NCBI RefSeq assembly: GCF_002105155.1
Contig: NW_019028991.1
Span: 186,001-250,000 of the forward strand
Direction: 5' to 3'
Length of the DNA stretch: 64,000 nt
Source: Lobosporangium transversale
Taxonomy: Eukaryota > Mortierellomycota > Mortierellomycetes > Mortierellales > Mortierellaceae
The notes under the pieces are model-generated. The model worked only from the letters and a program-made list of their open reading frames with translations, did no database searches and was not told the origin of the DNA. The translations under genes and the position numbers were made by a program. Positions 25,395-36,366 of this stretch are shown piece after piece (the stretch's first letter is position 1; every line of letters starts with the position of its first letter).

Positions 25395-26243
25395 ATGATG
25401 CTCAAGAATTCTATCCTTGCTATAGCTGCTGCCTGCTTGACTGTCCTTTCAGTCGCTCCTTCCACTGAGGCCCATGCTAGTCTGTTGTACCCTTGTGCCC
25501 GCGGAAGCCCTCGTGCGGGCTGCCCTGCTCCTTCGAATGGCCAAGTGCTCGACTATGATCTTAACTCTCCTGTTAGCGTCCATAGCCATATAGATGCTCC
25601 TCTTTGCAAGCAGGCCATTCCCTCGGCCACTCGCACAACTTTGCGAGCCGGTAGCAACGTGGCGACCACTTACACTGTCGGTGCTTCCCATGGAGGCGGA
25701 CACTGCCAGTGGGCGATTTCATACGACAATAAAAACTGGGTTGTGCTTAAGACGGTGCTCCGTGACTGCCTTAAAGGTATTGATGGCGGTGCTCCTTACT
25801 CTGTCTCGGTCCCAATTCCTAAGGATGCTCCCAACGGCAAGGCTACCTTCATGTGGTTGTGGAACAATGCCATCGGTAACCGTGAACTCTATTCAAACTG
25901 TGCTGATGTCACAATTACCGGTGGCAAGAACGGTGGCAAGCTCAAGGGTGTTGCTCCTCTGATTGCCAACTATGGCCCCTCCTCTCTCTTGATCCCTGAG
26001 TACCCATTTGGCGGTGACGACCAGAGCTCTGCATTCGCGAAACGCAAATCCATTACTATTACTGGTCCCAAGTCCGGCAGCTCTAAGAGCCAGCCTAGCA
26101 AGCCTAAGAACAAGTCCAGCGGGCCTAAGAGCAAGTCCAGCGGGCCTAAGAGTAAGTCCAGCAAGTCTAAGAGCAAGTCCAGCAAGTCTAAGAGCAAGCC
26201 CAACCAGCTTGAACAGCCTCCCTGCCCCTATGGCAAGCATTAG
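25395..26243 (+). CDS. AA11-like LPMO 3 with Lys/Ser-rich tail
   Basis: Single exon, 282 residues. The signal peptide (1-26, ending PSTEA) precedes His27 (HASLLYPCARG). The copper-site motifs SHGGGHCQWAISYD and FMWLWNNAIGNRELYSNC are intact. The catalytic domain ends near SITITGPKSG. About 50 further residues form a strongly basic tail of repeated SKSSGPK and SKSSKSK heptads, then a short end with two Cys. No other copy in this window has such a tail. It may bind anionic wall polymers or act as a linker; that is inference. The gene lies on the plus strand just left of the palindrome and is most like LPMO 1 and C, the other intronless members. Confidence 0.85.
   Translation: MMLKNSILAIAAACLTVLSVAPSTEAHASLLYPCARGSPRAGCPAPSNGQVLDYDLNSPVSVHSHIDAPLCKQAIPSATRTTLRAGSNVATTYTVGASHGGGHCQWAISYDNKNWVVLKTVLRDCLKGIDGGAPYSVSVPIPKDAPNGKATFMWLWNNAIGNRELYSNCADVTITGGKNGGKLKGVAPLIANYGPSSLLIPEYPFGGDDQSSAFAKRKSITITGPKSGSSKSQPSKPKNKSSGPKSKSSGPKSKSSKSKSKSSKSKSKPNQLEQPPCPYGKH
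26109..26192 (+). repeat. Coding 21-bp minisatellite in LPMO 3
   Basis: Four tandem 21-bp units plus a partial one encode heptads of the type SKSSGPK or SKSSKSK. The first two units share GGGCCT and the last two share AAGTCT, which suggests pairwise duplication. Confidence 0.85.
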
Positions 26244-26833
26244 GATGTCAAAGCAGCGCTTCTTCAGCCGCTTTTAACGCCATGAAACTGCGAAACATTT
26301 CAATCATCTCTTGTTAGGCCAAAAAAAAAAAAAAAAAAAAAAGCTTTTATGATGAGCGATCCAAAGCAATTCACAAATAAGTTACCCCGGCTGGCCGCGG
26401 TGCTTTATTTCATGTCCTTTCCCTCCAAAAAATTAGAAAATGAGAACAATAAAGATTCATGATCGATAGTCTCTCTTATTATATTATATTTCTGTTGGAG
26501 ATATGCTTGTTATCAATAAGTTCTGCATCGAGAACAATAACGGCTTTAATATAATTCAGTTAGGGTTAATGTGGGGTAATCAATTGCTTTCAACCAAGTA
26601 AGTTTTTTAAAAGGCAGTGATGAATGACTCGTGGAGGAGATGCAGAAGTAGATAGGAGATGACGAATTAAAATACCATGCGATTCCTACTGTATACGAGG
26701 CAGTATGAAGTAACCGTTTGTAAAGTATTTAAGGAGCGACGCGTCAGGCAACTGTTGCCAGACTCCAAATTGTTATGGTAATAGTCGGCTGTGGCTATGG
26801 TTGCGTATCAGCTCAAGCGAATTACAAAGGAGG
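26244..26833. other. Flank between LPMO 3 and the palindrome
   Basis: Contains an A tract at about 26321-26342 and otherwise unique DNA that has no counterpart on the right side of the palindrome. Confidence 0.45.
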
Positions 26834-27809
26834 AAAAAAAAAAAAAAAGAAGGCTAGAAGGAGTGGCTCTATGATTCGACGTGCCATCAATAGAGCTAAT
26901 ATTACCACAGCAATGTCAGTTCCAAAAGGTTGTAGCAGTACGCCGATTGAGGGATGGAGAAAGAAAAGTAGCGAAGGAGAGGGATGCTATACATACTACA
27001 AGCCATAGATACCATGGCACATCAAGGCAATGAAAAAAAAAAAAAAAAAAAAAAAAATGTATCGACGGAATCCACATTTTGTCAGTCAACAAAGGAAATA
27101 AATTAAATAGATAATTGCCACGGACTTGAGTTTGTCTATATTGTCTGGGCTCTGTTGTGGGGGACATCTACAACTTGTCGTAGGACTGTAACACAAACCA
27201 AGAGAAACCCAATACGTAAAATGAAGGATCAATATGCTTTTCATTATGTATGATCGTCTCCGTTGATAATCACTCCTCTGCTGGTAGATTAGACTAGACT
27301 TATTTGATCGACAAAGAATTGAGGATAATAATTAAATTGTTCCTGAAAAAGTGAAAAAGTGAATATGATCCCACAAGGGGCACAAGAGAGGAAGTCCAAA
27401 CTCTTGTGCACCTTTAGAGAACAGAAAGAAAGAATGGGTCCTATAGTCTGTTCCACAATTTGTATCGTGGCCAAACCGCTTTGCTCGTGGTTTGCCTATC
27501 ATCTTCCGGTAACCGCTCCAATACCCTGTTCTTTGGGGATTTATCCATGTAGCATATAGTTGTGCAAGTAAAAAGACGAGCGAAAGGACAAATAGGAGGA
27601 GAGAAGAAAAATCAAGACCGAACCAGCAGTCTCAACTATTTTATTATCGTTATGATTAATATTGGTTTGTCCTTTGATCCACTCTGGAAACATAAGGGAT
27701 AACAATATTAAAATAAATAGATAATAAAGAAATGCCTATGCTATTTTACGATGAATATGATGTATGTTTTGAGCGTATTCTATGCATTATGCGAAGTGCT
27801 TGTTGTTGC

Positions 27810-28466
27810 TTAAGCATTAGTGGGCTGGGCGGCCTCGGTGATGGTGATAGTCTTGTATACAGTTCTGTACACAGTCTCGGCAGCGGCAGCAACAGGGCAG
27901 TCAGTGGGTATGGGCCTGGCAGTGGTGGTGGTGGGGGGATAGGGAGGAGTAGCAGTAGGCTTAGGAGGCTGGGTAGATTGGGTAGTGACAGGCTCAGGTG
28001 CAGGTCCATTGCCACCGGAGACACGAATGGTCACAGGCTTGCGCTTGTCAAAGTGCTCGCGACCATCGGGACCATTGGAGAACTCAGGGATATAGACAGA
28101 GGAGCTACCATAGTTGGCAATGAGAGGAGCAACGCCAGTAATGCTGCCACCATTAGTGCCTTTAATCTCAATGTCGGCGCAGTTGGAATACAGCTCACGG
28201 TTGCCGACAGCATTGTTCCACAACCACATAAACGTAACCTTGCCCGAAGGAGCGTTGGCTGGGATCTGCACAGGGACGGTGTAGTCAGGACCAGCGTTGC
28301 GGAGACAGTCGCGGATCAGGGTCTTGATGACAACCCAGGTCTTGCCCTCGTCATATGAAAGAGCCCACTGGCAGTGTCCGCCTCCATGAGGAGCGCCGAC
28401 AGAGTAGGCAGTGTTGATGGTCTGACCAGCATTGTAGACGGTGCGCTTGGTATATGGGACAGTGTG

Positions 28467-28503
<37 letters not shown>

Positions 28504-28832
28504 AAGGTGATGGCACAATCAAACCAGGAAATAGTCATGGATAAGCATACAGTACGCATTGCCATTTCGGCCATGTCATATGTTTGGATACAGGACCTTG
28601 ATAGTGATCAAGATTAAACAATTACCTTGCAGAGAGGGAAGTTCTGAGAACCATGGGTACCAATAGGGGAATTAATGTTGTAGTCAATGGACTGGCCTGA
28701 TGGAGGAGCGGGACAGCCAGCTGCAGGATGGTAGCGAGCGCATGGGGTCTTCATGCCAATGTGGGCCTGGACGGTCATGGCTGAGAGGCAAGCCAAAGCG
28801 GCAGCAAAGAGAGTGGTAGTCTTCATGATCAT
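27810..28832 (-). CDS. AA11-like LPMO A, left-arm copy
   Basis: Two exons on the minus strand, 28832-28626 and 28466-27810, join in phase 0 to 287 residues. The signal peptide (about 23 residues, ending MTVQA) exposes a histidine (HIGMKTPCARYH). PHGGGHCQWALSYDEG and FMWLWNNAVGNRELYSNC carry the other copper-site residues. After the domain comes a Pro/Thr-rich linker (about 55 residues) and a C-terminal segment with TDCPVAAAAETVYRTVYK and a TITIT-type strand, ending PTNA. No hydrophobic GPI signal is visible. The 159-nt intron ends in 29 A followed directly by the AG acceptor. Family knowledge suggests chitin oxidation outside the cell. An identical copy sits at 39808-40830. Confidence 0.87.
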
Positions 28833-29027
28833 TTCTGTCGAGAGAAGAAGAGTGAGAAAGTAGGAAGAGAGGAGCTTTTTTTTCTTATTTGATATTTTCG
28901 TCAGAGTTTGCGTGAGGTTCGTATTGTCGTGTTCGTCGTAAGCTTGATTTGGTGTGAAAGTGGGAGAGGTGAGTGAGGAAGGAGACCGATGGTTTGATGA
29001 TGAATTTCTTAGTAACAAGAAGCCAAG

Positions 29028-29035
29028 TATTTATA
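29028..29035 (-). promoter_or_regulatory. TATA box of LPMO A (left)
   Basis: TATAAATA on the minus strand, followed by CTTGG, lies about 196 nt upstream of the ATG. Confidence 0.6.
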
Positions 29036-32000
29036 CAATAACGACAGAAAAAAAAAAGATCGGATTATGAAAAGAGTAATTGCGTAAATTGTCTGGTCGG
29101 CCATGCCGCCCTCCATAGTTCGTGGGTATGGACCATCAGCAAAACTAGGGCAGGGATCTACTTTGCCCCTGGTGCAAGCAAGCAAGCGAGTGAGCAAGCG
29201 GACACAAAGAACAAAATAAAACACGGATACAGCACACCCTACAGTTTCCAGATCATGGTAGAATACATGGTACGTTCGAGAGATCACATTTCTGATATCG
29301 ATCAAAAAATCATATTCAATTAAGAGGGAGGAGAGTAGAAAGGGTCCTCTTTGGGTGTAAATAAAGGCTCATCAAAAAAAACTTTTCTCCTAGTTCCACA
29401 GGAAGATCGCAGGATCACAGGAACATTTATGCATGGTAAATAATAATCGTAATAAAACAATATTAATACACTTATATTTCAATATTGGCAAGAATTACAC
29501 AAACAGTTACGATAATGCACTGATTAGAGATCAGGGGCGACAAGTTTGACCCGACAACCCCCATCTGCATATTGACATATTTGCAATTAATGAGCTAATG
29601 AATATATTGGCGTTCTGTATGACAATGCAACTGCAAACACGCGGTGAACACGCGAGAGGGAAGAGGATGGGAAGGCAATGTCGTTTATTGTAATATGTCT
29701 GTACCTTAATAATATACATTTATTAATATTATCGCTAATATCTATTACATTTGCAATCAAAGAACGTAAAAAGAAGCACGTTGTCATCCGTCCTTATTTT
29801 TTTCGTTATTATCCGCAAGATGGTCAAGATCCCATGCATCGAACAAAGTGGCACAAACCAGAAATATAGGAAATATATTAGTATAAGAATATATACTTGA
29901 AAATATGCTTAAATCATTGCTGTCGAAGAAAGTTCCTTTTCTTTTTATTGGGCTGCCGAATAGAGCAGATGAAGCATTGAAGAATAAAGAAAAGGGCCTT
30001 GACTTTTACCTAGATTGAAGCAGCGCCGTTACAAAAATATATTTTACGATAACTAGTTTCAGAGGAGAAACAGCCGAGACAACTGCCACTACCGAAACCA
30101 CCTTGGATCGGGTATCGATGCATCTATTATAAGACATATAGATACATTTCGTGGAGCTCGATATTACATAGTAACAAGGCTGTTTGATTACGTTGTGTTT
30201 GCGTCTTTTTCTTATCCACTCTGTCATTTATAACCAGAAGGCAAGCCATTGTCGAGGCTATGACAGCAGCTGCAGTAGTGAGATAATAAAAGAAAAAAGC
30301 AAGTAAAATAAAATATAAGGCTTGGTGGTCATTTCTTCTTCTGTTGTTCTATAGCCCCCGCGCAAATATAGTCTACAGTCATGATGGAGCATAGCACAGA
30401 GGGAGCGAGCAAAACAGTTCACATTTGCTATTCTTCTTCCTTTCTAGGACTTTGAAGAGAGGGTAGGGGAAGGGAGAGAGATACAGACATCGTGGGATAG
30501 CGCGGATTATCCTTTTCTTAATTTAAGCGCGATAGAATACACTACTTGTGGTGGAGAACAATCGCTGGAGTATACGGTGCATTACTTATAGTAAGAAGCC
30601 AGCAATAACACATGTACTTCAAATGGTTGGTGGCTAGACTCGCTGTGCTGTTTCTTAATGGGGTTGGCCATCCCATAAAAAGCATTGGGAAGTGAAGAAA
30701 GGCGAGCTTTTGCCATTACCAACAACGCCATCACATTAGCAGCAAAAGATTCATGGCTCGGCACATAGAGCTTTGAGGTTTTAATGTTAACTCTCAAATT
30801 GACGCACTACAAGGCAATAGACTCATTCGGGAGATCTTTGTAGAGTCAGTGCCTATGATGGTTTGAAAACATGTTATCTATTTGAGACGATCGAAAACTC
30901 AGGCGGACAGAGTAATCAATTAATGGTGAAGAGAATAATGGACCCATTATTACGACGTAGTAAGGTCAAAAGGCAGTTAGCAATATAACAATATTCCTAG
31001 ACTATGTTGCTGTAGGACAAAGCTGTAGATCGCGATATGTTTTGATGACGAAACTTTATCATTTTGTAGATTTGGTTTCCGTTCTTCGGAAGCTTGTTAA
31101 ATAATCTCAGGGCCGGAATAGATCAGGTAAATTTAGTCAAAAAAAAAAAGCCATGGGGAAAGGACCCGCAGACTTCAAGTGAATAAAAAGACATGTGTCA
31201 ATTGAGGGGAAAATAGTCTTCTTTGTTAAGCGGAAGGGACATGATGAGGGTAAGGATTCGAGACATCGGCATGAGTGAGATATATTGTTGCCAGAGGATA
31301 GCAATTATCAAGTCCTTTGTGTATCATCGTACTCTCCGTGATAACAATACCAAGCCTTCAGATTATAGCAAAAAGGAGAAGAATGTTGCCTTGTAACCTA
31401 AAAGCAAATACGGCTTGGTGGCAACACATACAGTTTACGGAGCATGGCAGTTAGTGCCACAACCCATAAAACAGACCATGTGATAAGGACACTATGATCA
31501 CCGGTTCAGAGTCCATTAACTTTTTTCTCTTTCTTTTCAGGTCAATGTAACCACTCCAGGCACTTCAAAAAAAAAAAAAAAAAAAAAAAAAGATACAGTG
31601 GAAGTAGGTGATCTAGCCACCAATAAGATGCTCGAATAAGCTTATTTGATTAGCAAGGTTGTTCCTGAGTTGCTCCTGACTGTTCCTGAAGGGAGAAACA
31701 CAACCCTTCATGAGACGAAGGGTTTCAGGTTTCCCGCCAAATTTGTGTGACAAAAAAATATGTCCGAGAAAAAAGGACTATTTCCAACCGAAAAAAAATA
31801 ATTTAGTGCTAGGGGTCATTAGCACACCACTTAGCCATTCTGATCTTGTCCACAAATTTTGCTTCATGTACTGGGCACTTTTCTGTCTACTTTGTTTGAT
31901 TACATACTCAGTATTCATTCTCACATTCCATTGTTTCAAGTTCGTTCATGTTATCATAAAATTACAAGAAAGGCAAAAAAAAAAAAAAAAAAAAAAAAGA

Positions 32001-32273
32001 GAAGAGAAGGATAAAGAAGGATTAAGACTGAACCAGCAGTCTCTTAGTCACTTTATTATTGTTATTAGATTGTCACCTTTTGCTCTACTTTGAAAATACA
32101 AAAAAATCATGACAATAAAATAAAATAATAAAAAATATTCTATGCTAATGTATATGCAAATTTAAATAATAAATACAAAGACGCCTGCACTGCATATGTG
32201 AGCGAGTGTCGTGTGTTGTGTGTTGTGTGCTACATGCATTGTTGCATGCATTATGTTTGATGTTTGTTGTTAC
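29036..32273. other. Left-arm intergenic DNA between LPMO A and LPMO B
   Basis: About 3.2 kb without a supported gene. It includes an A tract at 31567-31591 and another at 31975-31998. The short frames here (for example 31710-32093) occur identically inverted in the right arm and show no recognisable domain. Confidence 0.45.
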
Positions 32274-33224
32274 TTAAGCGTTAGTGGGCTGAGCGGCTCC
32301 GGTGACAGTGACAGTCTTGTATACAGTTTTGTACACAGTCTCAGCAGCTGCAGCAATGGGGCAGTCGGTAGGCTTAGGTCTGGCAGTGGTGATGGTGGGC
32401 TTAGGGGGTCGGGTAGTGACAGGCTCGGGTTCAGCAGGCCCATTGCCACCGGAGACACGAATGGTCACAGGCTTGCGCTTGTCAAAGTGCTCACGACCAT
32501 CAGCACCAGTGGCAAATTCAGGAAGATAGACAGAGGAACTACCATAGTTGGCAATGAGAGGAGCAACGCCAGTAATGCTGCCACCATTTGTACCTTTAAT
32601 TTCAATGTCAGCACAGTTGGAGTACAACTCACGGTTGCCGATAGCATTGTTCCATAACCACATAAACGTAGCCTTGCCAGAAGGAGCGTTGGCTGGGATC
32701 TGCACAGGGACGGTGTAGTCAGGACCAGCGTTGCGGAGACAGTCGCGGATCAGGGTCTTGATGACAACCCAGGTCTTGCCCTCGTCATATGAAAGAGCCC
32801 ACTGGCAGTGTCCGCCTCCATGAGGAGCGCCGACAGAGTAGGCAGTGTTGATGGTCTGACCAGCATTGTAGACGGTGCGCTTGGTATATGGGACAGTGTG
32901 CTGTTTTTTTTGAGAGGAATGTAAATAAAATGCTTAGTATATGTATAATATAGTGTTTTCATTAACTCTGATTCATGTTTCCTCCGAGATTTATAAGTGA
33001 ATTTGGTGGATCTTTACCTTGCATAGAGGGCGGGCCGCATTATCGGACGTGCCAATGGGGGCGTTGATGTCATAGTCAATGGACTGGCCTGATGGAGGAG
33101 CAGGACAGCCAGCTGCAGGATGGTAGCGAGCGCATGGGGTCTTCATGCCAACGTGGGCCTGGACGGTCATGGCTGAGAGGCAAGCCAAAGCGGCAGCAAA
33201 GAGAGTGGTAGTCTTCATGATCAT
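32274..33224 (-). CDS. AA11-like LPMO B, left-arm copy
   Basis: Two exons, 33224-33018 and 32900-32274, join in phase 0 to 277 residues. Signal peptide, N-terminal His (HVGMKTPCARYH), PHGGGHCQWALSYDEG and FMWLWNNAIGNRELYSNC are intact. A Pro/Thr-rich linker, shorter than in LPMO A, leads to TDCPIAAAAETVYKTVYK and a TVTVT strand, ending PTNA. The 117-nt intron lacks the long A run seen in LPMO A and ends AAAAAACAG. The first roughly 220 nt of exon 2 are identical to LPMO A, while the following part matches LPMO 2, so the gene is a mosaic. It is duplicated at 35416-36366. Confidence 0.87.
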
Positions 33225-33404
33225 TTTTGTAAACAGAGCGAGGAATGAGAGTGAGAGTAAAGCTTTTTCTATTTGTATCCGTGAGAATATGTGTGGAGTT
33301 CGTATGGCTACTTTGCTATAAGTTTAATGTAGAGGCGGAGGAGGTGAGCGAGGAAGAAGATCTGATGGTTTGATGATGAGCTTTCTGGTGGCAAGAGACT
33401 CAAG

Positions 33405-33412
33405 TATTTATA
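33405..33412 (-). promoter_or_regulatory. TATA box of LPMO B (left)
   Basis: TATAAATA on the minus strand, followed by CTTGAG, lies about 181 nt upstream of the ATG. A 32-nt A/T homopolymer begins 8 nt further upstream. Confidence 0.6.
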
Positions 33413-33419
33413 CGAAGGG

Positions 33420-33453
<34 letters not shown>

Positions 33454-34129
33454 AGACTAGGGAATAAGAGAGTAAAGGAGCGAAATGCCCGATCGGTGTT
33501 AATACCCTAAGGCCAGAGATTTGGACCAACAAAGTGTGTTGCAATATGAAAACGAGGCTAAAGCAAGATTTGTTTCGTCTTGAAGCAATATAACATAACG
33601 AATAAGTTCAAGTGCAAATCCCTACCCTTTGCGGAGCTAAATAGAATGCATATTATATACATTCGAGAAATGAAATTAATGATATCGATGAGGAAAAACA
33701 ATCTTGGCAGGAAGCAGAGAGACAGGGGAAGGAATGTGCGGTATGGTAGGAAAAGAGTATATAGGTATTTAGTACATGTAGAAAGGGTCCAAGGCTGTAA
33801 ACAAAAGCTCACCGAAACTAGCTAATCAAAATCGACAATAACCAATAAAATGATTAGGCCATTATGTTACATCAGTGAACATGCAACATACAGATTTTTT
33901 TTTTTTTTTTTTTTTTTTGATGGTTCCATGGGTATATTGTAACATCGGCAAAGTTTAACTTGTCAAACAACAAAACACACGTTATTATACCAACCTTTGC
34001 TAATGTCCATAAAATGATCAAGATATATTGTATAAAGCAAGGCAGAGCGACAGAGAGGGCTATACAGGTTGCAACATATCAGGACAGTCTCATAAAGAAA
34101 TCGAAAAAGGGTGTTGACTGGTCCCCTAA

Positions 34130-34512
34130 GTATCATAGCAGTATGTGCAATATATACGCCATGTCGTCCTTAGTCGTCGTTAGGATGCCTATTTGGTGGG
34201 TCTAAATCATATCAGTGAAGTTAAATCTCCTAAGTCTCTGCTACATCTAAGTGTTAACCGACCAATGAGATGGGTACAAATTAATGAGAATAGTCCAGCA
34301 ATATGAACTTGACCATCCGAAAGCTCTGGTATGATGGACGTATACTTCAGCAATATTTTGAACAAACACACTGACTGTAATAATTAGAAAATCAGGATGT
34401 GATTGACAGTTAATTTGCAGTCATCGAGCGAGAAATATGGCAATTTATCAGAAGAAATTAACAATTAATTTTTGCTTGTGTTACAAAGACCCCATGCACA
34501 TTACATTATAGT
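34130..34512. other. Spacer at the centre of the palindrome
   Basis: About 380 bp of non-palindromic DNA separates the two arms. No gene is seen. At both inner edges weak similarity seems to continue for about 20-30 nt with several mismatches before it is lost. Confidence 0.7.
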
Positions 34513-35188
34513 TTAGGGAACCGGTCAACACCCTTTTTCGATTTCTTTATGAGACTGTCCTGATATGTTGCAACCTGTATAGCCCTCTCTGTCGCTCTGC
34601 CTTGCTTTATACAATATATCTTGATCATTTTATGGACATTAGCAAAGGTTGGTATAATAACGTGTGTTTTGTTGTTTGACAAGTTAAACTTTGCCGATGT
34701 TACAATATACCCATGGAACCATCAAAAAAAAAAAAAAAAAAAAAAAATCTGTATGTTGCATGTTCACTGATGTAACATAATGGCCTAATCATTTTATTGG
34801 TTATTGTCGATTTTGATTAGCTAGTTTCGGTGAGCTTTTGTTTACAGCCTTGGACCCTTTCTACATGTACTAAATACCTATATACTCTTTTCCTACCATA
34901 CCGCACATTCCTTCCCCTGTCTCTCTGCTTCCTGCCAAGATTGTTTTTCCTCATCGATATCATTAATTTCATTTCTCGAATGTATATAATATGCATTCTA
35001 TTTAGCTCCGCAAAGGGTAGGGATTTGCACTTGAACTTATTCGTTATGTTATATTGCTTCAAGACGAAACAAATCTTGCTTTAGCCTCGTTTTCATATTG
35101 CAACACACTTTGTTGGTCCAAATCTCTGGCCTTAGGGTATTAACACCGATCGGGCATTTCGCTCCTTTACTCTCTTATTCCCTAGTCT

Positions 35189-35220
<32 letters not shown>

Positions 35221-35227
35221 CCCTTCG

Positions 35228-35235
35228 TATAAATA
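35228..35235 (+). promoter_or_regulatory. TATA box of LPMO B (right)
   Basis: TATAAATA followed by CTTGAG lies 181 nt upstream of the ATG and 8 nt downstream of a run of 30 T. Confidence 0.6.
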
Positions 35236-35415
35236 CTTGAGTCTCTTGCCACCAGAAAGCTCATCATCAAACCATCAGATCTTCTTCCTCGCTCACCTCC
35301 TCCGCCTCTACATTAAACTTATAGCAAAGTAGCCATACGAACTCCACACATATTCTCACGGATACAAATAGAAAAAGCTTTACTCTCACTCTCATTCCTC
35401 GCTCTGTTTACAAAA

Positions 35416-36366
35416 ATGATCATGAAGACTACCACTCTCTTTGCTGCCGCTTTGGCTTGCCTCTCAGCCATGACCGTCCAGGCCCACGTTGGCATGAAGA
35501 CCCCATGCGCTCGCTACCATCCTGCAGCTGGCTGTCCTGCTCCTCCATCAGGCCAGTCCATTGACTATGACATCAACGCCCCCATTGGCACGTCCGATAA
35601 TGCGGCCCGCCCTCTATGCAAGGTAAAGATCCACCAAATTCACTTATAAATCTCGGAGGAAACATGAATCAGAGTTAATGAAAACACTATATTATACATA
35701 TACTAAGCATTTTATTTACATTCCTCTCAAAAAAAACAGCACACTGTCCCATATACCAAGCGCACCGTCTACAATGCTGGTCAGACCATCAACACTGCCT
35801 ACTCTGTCGGCGCTCCTCATGGAGGCGGACACTGCCAGTGGGCTCTTTCATATGACGAGGGCAAGACCTGGGTTGTCATCAAGACCCTGATCCGCGACTG
35901 TCTCCGCAACGCTGGTCCTGACTACACCGTCCCTGTGCAGATCCCAGCCAACGCTCCTTCTGGCAAGGCTACGTTTATGTGGTTATGGAACAATGCTATC
36001 GGCAACCGTGAGTTGTACTCCAACTGTGCTGACATTGAAATTAAAGGTACAAATGGTGGCAGCATTACTGGCGTTGCTCCTCTCATTGCCAACTATGGTA
36101 GTTCCTCTGTCTATCTTCCTGAATTTGCCACTGGTGCTGATGGTCGTGAGCACTTTGACAAGCGCAAGCCTGTGACCATTCGTGTCTCCGGTGGCAATGG
36201 GCCTGCTGAACCCGAGCCTGTCACTACCCGACCCCCTAAGCCCACCATCACCACTGCCAGACCTAAGCCTACCGACTGCCCCATTGCTGCAGCTGCTGAG
36301 ACTGTGTACAAAACTGTATACAAGACTGTCACTGTCACCGGAGCCGCTCAGCCCACTAACGCTTAA
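35416..36366 (+). CDS. AA11-like LPMO B, right-arm copy
   Basis: Two exons, 35416-35622 and 35740-36366, encode the same 277 residues as the left-arm copy at 32274-33224: signal peptide, mature N-terminal His, HGGGHCQ, GNRELY, Pro/Thr linker and the TVYKTVYKTVTVT end. The two copies are transcribed away from the palindrome centre. Both have complete promoters at least to the inner arm boundary about 0.9 kb upstream, so both could be expressed, doubling the dose. Confidence 0.87.

Larger units (their letters stand above)
26834..34129. repeat. Left arm of 15-kb palindrome
   Basis: This arm is the inverse complement of 34513-41827. Coordinates on the two arms sum to 68640 in the outer part and 68642 inside the A tract at 33420-33451, which has 32 A here and 30 in the right arm. 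Every stretch compared was identical, including five other long homopolymers of equal length. The outer end lies at an A tract (26834-26848). The right arm has 13 extra bases beside its matching tract. Confidence 0.93.

Noticed and set aside
27732-28358. 208-codon plus-strand frame rich in Gly/Ser (and its mirror at 40282-40908)
   Set aside because: It is antisense to LPMO A exon 2 and mirrors its conserved codons; no independent support.
31590-31640. TACAGTGGAA-type string resembling the MITE terminus (also inverted in the right arm)
   Set aside because: Similarity to the MITE end stops after about 10 nt and no partner end was found nearby.
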